From Porphyra umbilicalis (taxonomy: Eukaryota; Rhodophyta; Bangiophyceae; Bangiales; Bangiaceae): DNA of 64,000 bases. The stretch is taken from positions 186,001 through 250,000 of the forward strand of contig KV918831.1 of the NCBI GenBank assembly GCA_002049455.2, in the 5' to 3' direction. Shown piece by piece: positions 63,159 to 64,000 of this stretch (positions are counted from its first letter, which is position 1; every line of letters starts with the position of its first letter). Under the pieces are notes generated by a model. It saw only the letters and a program-made list of their open reading frames with translations. It was not told where the DNA came from and made no database searches. Position numbers and translations under genes: made by a program.

Positions 63159-64000
63159 TCCAGTCCGCAAAACGAGGGGAACAAAGAGGTGGCAGATAGG
63201 AGCAGGGGCCAAGGACGTGGCCAAGAAACGAGAGCAGGACGGGCCGTCAGTCGCGCGCGCCGGCTCATCGGCCACATGCATAGGCAACAGTCATCAAATG
63301 GCTGCTTGAAGTCCGCGCCGTGCCATGGGCAAGCCCGAGTCAGCCATCAAGCCCCAGTGTGACATGCGGTCCCAAGCCGATGCCCCCCAGGATCGTTGAA
63401 CGGCATCTTACCTTCGCATGGCGACCGTCAGGAGCCAAACGTCCTGTTCCCCCACCCTGTTGCGAGTCGTTCTAGGCCACTGACAGCTCGCCTGATCGTC
63501 AGCCATGCATACGTCAACGTTGCTCACAAAAGCGGCAGCAACGTCGCGGCTCGGCGCCGTGAAGTGTTGGCCGCGATGGTGATACGTGGCATGTCGTCTA
63601 ATAATAGAAGACCCGGAGATCGGCAATTCGTTCGGATTTATCATAGAATTGGTCATCATTGGGCAGAATGAGTCTCACATGCATACTTGACAGGCCGACG
63701 TTGCCATGCTTCTCCATGTCCCTTTGGAGCTCGGGGCAGACGAGATATAGCGTCAGCGCCTCGTACTCGCTCCCGAGAAGCGGCAACTGATGACACAAAC
63801 GAAGAGTGAGAGTATTCGACAGAGGACCTCTATGCTTTCTTAACATGCGCCAGCAGATGGATGCGCGGCGCCATGGACCACCTTTCCGTGCAGGCTCGCA
63901 GGTACGTACACATTGGACGACCTGGAGACTGGCATACTCATTTCTAGAGCTATTGTCTGGTGGTACGTGCGTACTTCTGAATGTGTTGAACCGTTGACCA
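63159..64000. other. Upstream of PIF1 helicase, no recognisable gene
   Basis: No coding sequence is recognised. The promoter of the helicase gene should lie here. Short frames on both strands are unsupported, and the window ends inside this stretch. Confidence 0.4.

Overview
The window is nuclear DNA from a GC-rich unicellular eukaryote. Spliceosomal introns can be read from protein continuity (mostly GT-AG, one probable GC-AG). Domain content is typically eukaryotic: THAP zinc finger, EEIG1/EHBP1-type NT-C2, TKL protein kinase, PP2C fold and PIF1 helicase. Gene density is low and repeats and transposable elements are abundant. I cannot name the lineage. Everything here comes from reading the sequence; no search was run, so most 5' ends and several exon joins are predictions.

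Layout. 1-2.3 kb: nothing recognised. 2.3-3.5 kb: a Tc1/mariner-IS630-type DDE transposase. 4.7-6.4 kb: a probable nuclear 2-oxoglutarate/Fe(II) dioxygenase behind four short repeats. 6.4-10.2 kb: extremely GC-rich DNA, including a ~200-bp-unit satellite. 12.2-12.8 kb: a broken gag-like frame. 17.0-21.6 kb: a five-exon KDZ/Plavaka-like transposase. 23.3-25.1 kb: a THAP-domain protein. 25.7-27.4 kb (minus): a PP2C-fold protein lacking the first metal-binding motif. 29.6-30.3 kb: a secreted repeat protein. 30.5-32.1 kb (minus): an NT-C2/coiled-coil protein. 34.0-37.1 kb (minus): the most striking gene, an N-myristoylation-signal / macro-like / TIR / TKL-kinase fusion. 39.9-44.0 kb: foldback elements and two copies of a ~700-bp repeat. 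44.7-46.4 kb: a type I-like membrane protein. 46.4-49.2 kb: very GC-rich DNA. 49.3-49.7 kb (minus): a small secreted protein. 50.8-52.3 kb: two more copies of the 700-bp repeat. 53.6-54.6 and 56.0-56.4 kb: non-autonomous elements with terminal inverted repeats. 56.9-61.4 kb: a long glycine-rich protein frame broken by one TAG. 61.6-63.2 kb (minus): a PIF1-family helicase with one intron.

How the genes may relate. The TIR-kinase and the NT-C2 protein are adjacent on the same strand and both look membrane-associated. A signalling link is possible but unproven. The dioxygenase lies 12 kb from a KDZ/Plavaka-like transposase, which recalls the KDZ-TET/JBP pairing known from fungi, although the two are not in one obvious element. 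Elsewhere the genes look like independent loci separated by transposon-derived DNA.
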